Shown here one piece after another: positions 59,028-64,000 of a DNA stretch of 64,000 nucleotides. The DNA lies in assembly GCF_000499845.2 (NCBI RefSeq), contig NC_023757.2, forward strand, positions 40,469,162-40,533,161, read 5' to 3'. Under the pieces are notes generated by a model. It worked only from the letters and a program-made list of their open reading frames with translations. It was not told the DNA's origin and made no database searches. The translations under genes and the position numbers were made by a program. Positions within the stretch are counted from its first letter, which is position 1. Each line of letters begins with the position of its first letter. This DNA comes from Phaseolus vulgaris. Taxonomy: Eukaryota; Streptophyta; Magnoliopsida; Fabales; Fabaceae.

Positions 59028-59290
59028 TAATAAAAATAAATAAATTCAAATTAATATTGTATTGTACGTAAATTATATGAAAAAGTATAATTTTGTTATA
59101 TGAAAATTATTAAAAATTTAATAAAAATAAATAAATTCAAATTAATATTGTATTGTACGTAAATTATGTAAATTATATGAAAAAGTATAATTTTGTTATA
59201 TGAAAATTATTAAAAATTTAATAAAAATAAATAAATTCAAATTAATATTGTATTGTACGTAAATTATGTAAATTATATGAAAAATATACC
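59028..59290. repeat. Three-unit tandem array, units of about 91 and 100 bp
   Basis: The phrase TAAATTCAAATTAATATTG recurs starting at 59041, 59132 and 59232. The 100-bp unit differs from the 91-bp unit by an internal 9-bp doubling within AAATTATGTAAATTATATG. The copies are otherwise nearly identical. Confidence 0.9.
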
Positions 59291-61329
59291 TTTTCTATGT
59301 AACAATGGTAGGTATGCATTCTAATGGCAAAGAAAAAAATTTAAGAATTTTAACATTGGAATCCGAAGGAATTTATTGAATGGACAATTGAACAGTGTGG
59401 AAGTGATATTATAATATAATATTATAACTTTGGATAGGTACTTACTTCTCTCCACATGTTCTCTTTTTTTCTTTTCTTTCTTTTTCTGTAATACTTACCA
59501 CTTTACGTTTTCTACTTGAGTTCAGCAATGTTCTAACTCATATTTATAGAGTTTATTTTTCAAATTATAAATTTTTTTAAGGAAAAAAATATTTTATTTA
59601 TTCTTAATTTTCTTTTTTATTTCTTGATTTTCTTAAGATTTTTATATATTTTTTTATTTAAATGATTTGTTTAAGATTTTATGATTTTATTTGAGATTTT
59701 AGTTAAAATTTTATGTGAAATAAGGGTTTAAAGAGTGGACCGGCGTGTCCAAGGAGTGGACTGCGCCTCCTCCGACGTGTCCTGGAAGAAGGTCGTATCT
59801 GGCCCATACAGCTGCGTTCGACATCGCATTGTGCATGCACCCGCCGCATATCCGTGTCGGCAGCGTACTGGAAGCACAAACGGTTCGATTTTTGGCCGTA
59901 TCCGAACTTCACATGTAGAGATGCTCATACTTTTTCTGTTACATAAAAGAAATGAAACAAACACAACAAGAAAAGTGTACGCTCTGGGGAATTGAGCCGT
60001 TTTATTCATGCACCTCTGTTAAAAAATTCTATTTATTTTTTTTAACTGTACAGTTTGAAAAATATTTTCAATATATTTTGAATTATACAAGTAAAAAAAT
60101 AAATTCAACATTTTTTGTTAATGAAGGGTAGTTTTGGTATTAAAAATATTATGGAGGTGTAAGAAGAAAACGTGGGGATTGAATACCCATTGCATCATCT
60201 AACAACACACTAGACGTTCATATGCTTTCATATCTACGATTGGGCAATTACTTTTTCACCCAATCAAATTTGAACTTCAATCCAATTTTTAAATAAAAGG
60301 AGGCATGGATAAAAATACATTTTGGATTTTATTTTTTGGAATACGTTTTTCAATTTGAATTTCTGAAACACTTTTCTAAATTTTAGAATTTTTTTTCTGA
60401 AATATGTTTTCAGATTTTGTTTTCTAGAATTTTTTTCTATAATATATTTTTTACATTCTAAAATAGTTTTTTAGAAGAGGATTTTAATTTTAGAATTCTA
60501 TTCTAGAATTTCATTTTAAGAACACAATAATCTATCATAAATTTACTTTTTTGGAATGTAGTTTTTAATTTCTGGATTTTTATTTTCAGAATAAAGGGCA
60601 ATTTTGAAAATTTAAAAAGTGTATAGAAGCATAAAAGATTGGATGTAGAAAGAATTTGTCCTGTACCTCTTTTCCTTAGTTTTAGTATTTTGCGTAGTAT
60701 TTTACATTATAAAAATAGAACACTTTATTAAAAATGGTTTAGTTCAAGTGTGTTTGTACAAACGTTTTGGCTTTCATCAAATTTATTTTACACAATTTTA
60801 GACATCAAACGTTATTATAAAAGTTTAAAGCTTTTACATTATAAGAAGTTATTATATGTATTTAATACATTCTTAATTGTTGCATATGTATTCAATACAT
60901 TCTTAATTGTTGCATTTGATTTTTCTATTCACATCGAAAAATGTATGTATTGGTAAAGAGCACTAATACCCCCTATACAAAGGTGAAAAATAATCTTTCA
61001 TTCCTTATAAACCTTTAAAAAAGGTAATGGCTAATTGATATTTAAGTGCAATTGCACTAAATGCTTCATAACTACCGAATCAATTCCTTCTATAACACAA
61101 GCTTATAAATACAATGCATAAATCATAAAGCAAAATTTCATCATAGATAAAGATTTTACCCTTAAAAACCAATCTGATTTCTAGCCTTCCAAATGTTCTA
61201 TATGATACCCAATCAAAGGATTTCATACTCCAATTTCCTAAAGATGAACCCTCCAAATTTGTGTTGTTAGTAATACTTTTATTATGGTTTAATAGGTAAC
61301 TCTTCACACTAACCCAACAATGATAAGAC
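59291..61329. other. Intergenic DNA with a GC-richer island
   Basis: A GC-richer island at about 59735-59900 carries open frames on both strands, but none resembles a known protein; CGTGTCC and CCGACGTG-type words suggest a repeat relic. From about 60300 to 60600 a loose motif (TTCTGAAATATGTTTT, TTTTAGAATTT) recurs. Otherwise AT-rich. Confidence 0.45.
60855..60914. repeat. Tandem duplication, 30-bp unit, two copies
   Basis: TATGTATT(T/C)AATACATTCTT begins at 60855 and 60885, each followed by AATTGTTGCA. One difference. Confidence 0.85.
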
Positions 61330-61719
61330 TAGGGGTGGCAAAGTGGGGCGGTTCATATGGGTTGGCCCGTGGTCCACTGAAAAAAACACGGGGCGGATTG
61401 CTTATTTTAACTTGCTGATCCGCTTAGGTCCACCCTGCATAACCTGCAGCTCGCGCAGGCCAAGTGCGGGGCGGGGCGGCCCGCATAACTTTAAAATGTA
61501 TAATTTTTTTTCTACACTCCTATATTTTCTTCATGTAGCCTCATATTTTAGTAACATCTTATTACGCATGTTTCATGAAAATAATATTATGAGACCATTT
61601 ACTTAATGCATCTAAATAAAAAATTCAAAAATTTTATTTAAAAAATTATTATTTTTAATAAATATTTCTTATGCGGGCTAGCCCACATACCCGCGGGCCA
61701 GCCCGCATTGCCACCCCTA
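61330..61719. mobile_element. hAT-type MITE, 390 bp, with near-perfect 8-bp TSD
   Basis: Starts TAGGGGTGGCAAAG, ends GCATTGCCACCCCTA, and is flanked by GATAAGAC (61322-61329) and GATAACAC (61720-61727), matching at 7 of 8. It shares CACGGGGCGGATTG, CTTTAAAATGTATAATTTTTTT and TTTCATGAAAATAATATTAT with the 51916-52378 element. It is shorter because of internal deletions. Confidence 0.85.
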
Positions 61720-61799
61720 GATAACACTCATCCCATTGGGAGGTTGAAAATTTGCAATTAAAGAATGGATTATGAAGACTACTCATATAGTAGACAAAA

Positions 61800-62540
61800 A
61801 TAGAAAGTCCAATGCATCATTACCGTAGATAGTTCAACTCAAACCCAAGTTGAACCAATTAAGTTCAAAACCTAAGTTGAGTTAAGTTAGAGTTAACTTG
61901 AGTTAAAGTCCAATTCAATCTTGAATCGAGTCAAATCAATTAGGTTAAAGTCACAGTTAGTTTGGACTCAAGTCTAATACAACCTCTTGTTAAGTATAGT
62001 CAACCCAATCCTAGATTCAGGTATGGTAAATTTGAGTTGGGCTCTTATTGGCATACGACATTGAGCCTATATCGGGTTGGACTACGTTTAATCGAGTTAT
62101 GTAAGGTTTAGGTAAGACCGAATCTAGTCCGACTAAGTGTAGGTCAAGTTGAGCCAAGTTGAGTCGGATATAAGTCTAGATGAACCTAGGTGGGACCAAG
62201 ATGGATTGGGTCAGGTCAAACCAAGTCGAGTTTGACCTATTTTTTGTCGTTAGACTCATATCAGGTTGTGGCCATGTTAAGCTAAGTTGAGTCAATCCAT
62301 GTCAAGTAAAACTGAGTTGACCTATTTTCAGGTCGAGTTGAGTCGGTCTAGCCCCACATTCAATCGACTTGTGTTGGACCAATTCAAATCGAATTCAATC
62401 GAAATTAGGTTAGGTTGGACTAAGATTGAGCTAAGTCAACTAACTGGGTTTAGGCCGAATAGAATTCAGATGGGATCAAGACGGACTGGACTCAAGTCAT
62501 GTTGGGACCGTATCCGACCAATACAAAGATCAAATTGATT
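61800..62540. repeat. Degenerate short-motif array (AAGTTGAGTC-like words)
   Basis: Words such as AAGTTGAGT, GTCAAGTTGAG, CAAGTCGAG, AGTTGAGTCGG and GGTCGAGTTGAGTCGG recur irregularly over about 740 bases on a background free of long A or T runs. There is no fixed period. It reads like an old decayed minisatellite. The single long open frame inside it (62287-62538) simply reflects the repeat. Confidence 0.6.
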
Positions 62541-64000
62541 AAGTCAATTACACATAAAATTTAATCTAATTGACAAAATAGATTTCATTTAAATTTAATC
62601 CAATTTAAATTGAATTTTAAAAAATTCAAATCAATTTGATCTGATCCAGTTAAACTGAATTTAAATTTTGTTTAATCTATTTTATTGGATTTGGATTTAG
62701 TTTCGTATTAGATCTAAACTAGATTTTGAAAATATTTTATTTGATATCATATATTGATATATTAACTATGGTTTGTTTTAGCGATTCTTAATGTTTCATT
62801 GTTAATTTTAGTTATTTTTCTTATTTTATTATTCACTTTAATTGGGATTCCAAACTTAAAATAAGACATTCTTAATGTTCTTTAAAGTTAAGAGAGAAAT
62901 TTACAGCTTTTATTTTAAGAGAAAAAACCAATTTACACATTTAAAGGCCTAAACATGTGACAAAGTTACGACCTTGCGGATTCATTTTACTTTAAAATAC
63001 TATTAGTATTGTTATTATTTTGCTGATAAAAAAAAATAGTATTGTTATTATTGATCCCTGTATAACTCTTATTGAATTGATTAATAATATAATTTATAGG
63101 TGAATTCATTGAATTAATCAATTGATCATGTCACATTTTCTTGCAAGATTTATTTAAATATTTTTTTTAATTATCATTTACTTTTATGTTCATGCCATCC
63201 ACCTGAATGTGTTGGGATTCAAATAAGAATAATTCACACCATAAATAGTAGAAAACTTTCATTTAATTAACATCTCTTTATAATAATATAATAATATTTT
63301 AAATTCAAAAATAGAACAAATTTAATTAAAATATTAATTTATTGAGTTATTGAGTTATTAAATAGATTCTTTTACTTTTCACTGTGTCAAAGTATCACCT
63401 GAAATTCAAAACTTCTCATACATTTGTCTGACTGAAACTATAAACTTACGTATATTATGATTGGTAAATGTGTTCGTAATTCTATTCCAACCTATTCCTT
63501 TGATGGGGTATACAAGGAAACTAATAAGCCCCTACTCAAATTTGAAATGGAATAGTGATAAATAAAATGTCAACAAGAAAAATCCACTCCTCAAAATAAA
63601 AGAGATTTCATATGTTCACAATATTGTAAATAGATTTTAATTAAAATTCTTACCATTTATGCATCAGTATTAATTGAATAAATAATGATGAATTTTAATT
63701 TTAGAAAAAATAAAAATCTACAAAAGTCATAACTTTTTGAACAATATTACATATTTGATGATAAAATTATAAATGGGACAATTAGTGTAATGAAAAAGAC
63801 AAAAGATAAGAAAATGTAAAAGTAAAATCAGTTATTATTAGTGTTGTTTGAGAATATAATAATCAATTTGGTAAAGGAAAAAAAAAAAGAGTAGAATGAA
63901 GATGAAATGGGAAGAAGTTGTGGTGATTTACTATGAACATGAGTACAATATGGTAGCTGACTACAATCTGGACAAAAGAATTCATTGTTGAGGAAATACA
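62541..64000. other. AT-rich intergenic DNA to the window end
   Basis: The left part (62560-62720) contains mirrored AAATTTAATC / GATTTAAATT-type words. The rest shows no gene, repeat or promoter that could be supported. Confidence 0.5.

Noticed and set aside
59703..60009. Overlapping frames on both strands in the GC-richer island
   Set aside because: Mirror frames in a GC-rich patch with no protein similarity, probably a repeat relic.
1..64000. CRISPR array, bacterial operon, phage or integron
   Set aside because: The window is clearly plant nuclear DNA. No regularly spaced repeats with unique spacers or prokaryotic gene organisation were found.

Overview
The window is AT-rich plant nuclear DNA. 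It has intron-rich protein genes, CT-rich leaders, many microsatellites, and dense retrotransposon and MITE debris. The repeat types suggest a legume, probably of the bean/cowpea/soybean group; that is an inference from sequence style, not a species identification. Four genes can be modelled with confidence. (1) A BIM-type bHLH transcription factor, + strand, 2333-5386, seven coding exons, 350 aa. (2) A BSD-domain protein, - strand, 24425-17291, six coding exons, 246 aa. (3) An intronless Dof zinc-finger factor of the DOF5.4/OBP4 type, + strand, 44607-45470, 287 aa. (4) An MPB2C-type microtubule-associated coiled-coil protein, + strand, 53721-58057, five coding exons, 324 aa. All splice junctions were placed by hand so that phases close and the family sequence continues across each junction.

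Between the genes lie mobile elements. A nearly full-length but broken L1-type LINE occupies about 9.67-16.04 kb. It carries an ORF1 with a CCHC knuckle and an ORF2 with endonuclease, RT, zf-RVT and RNase H. A 5'-truncated copy of the same family lies at about 31.00-31.98 kb. The 3.7-kb second intron of the BSD gene holds Ty1/copia debris. A Ty3/gypsy element of the Tat type (two RNase H domains between RT and integrase) lies at about 33.67-37.64 kb, and its second RNase H is split by about 0.66 kb of foreign sequence. Several small DNA elements have ends readable to the base: CACTA-ended foldback MITEs (32634-33072, 41249-41630, 49147-49527, plus a half copy near 30.8 kb), hAT-type MITEs (51916-52378, 61330-61719, plus a degenerate one at 51.2 kb), and one element with an 8-bp duplication (7344-7766).

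The rest is AT-rich intergenic DNA with simple repeats, an unusual number of two-copy tandem duplications of 21-59 bp, a three-unit tandem array at 59.0-59.3 kb, and a degenerate short-motif array at 61.8-62.5 kb.

The four genes do not form a pathway or cluster. BIM (brassinosteroid response), Dof (cell-cycle and root-hair regulation), MPB2C (microtubules and plasmodesmal traffic) and the BSD protein are ordinary single plant genes. I found no convincing new biological system. The most unusual observations are the required GC-AG intron inside the bHLH domain, the insertion in the Tat element, the in-frame triplication over a LINE RNase H active site, and the foldback MITE family.
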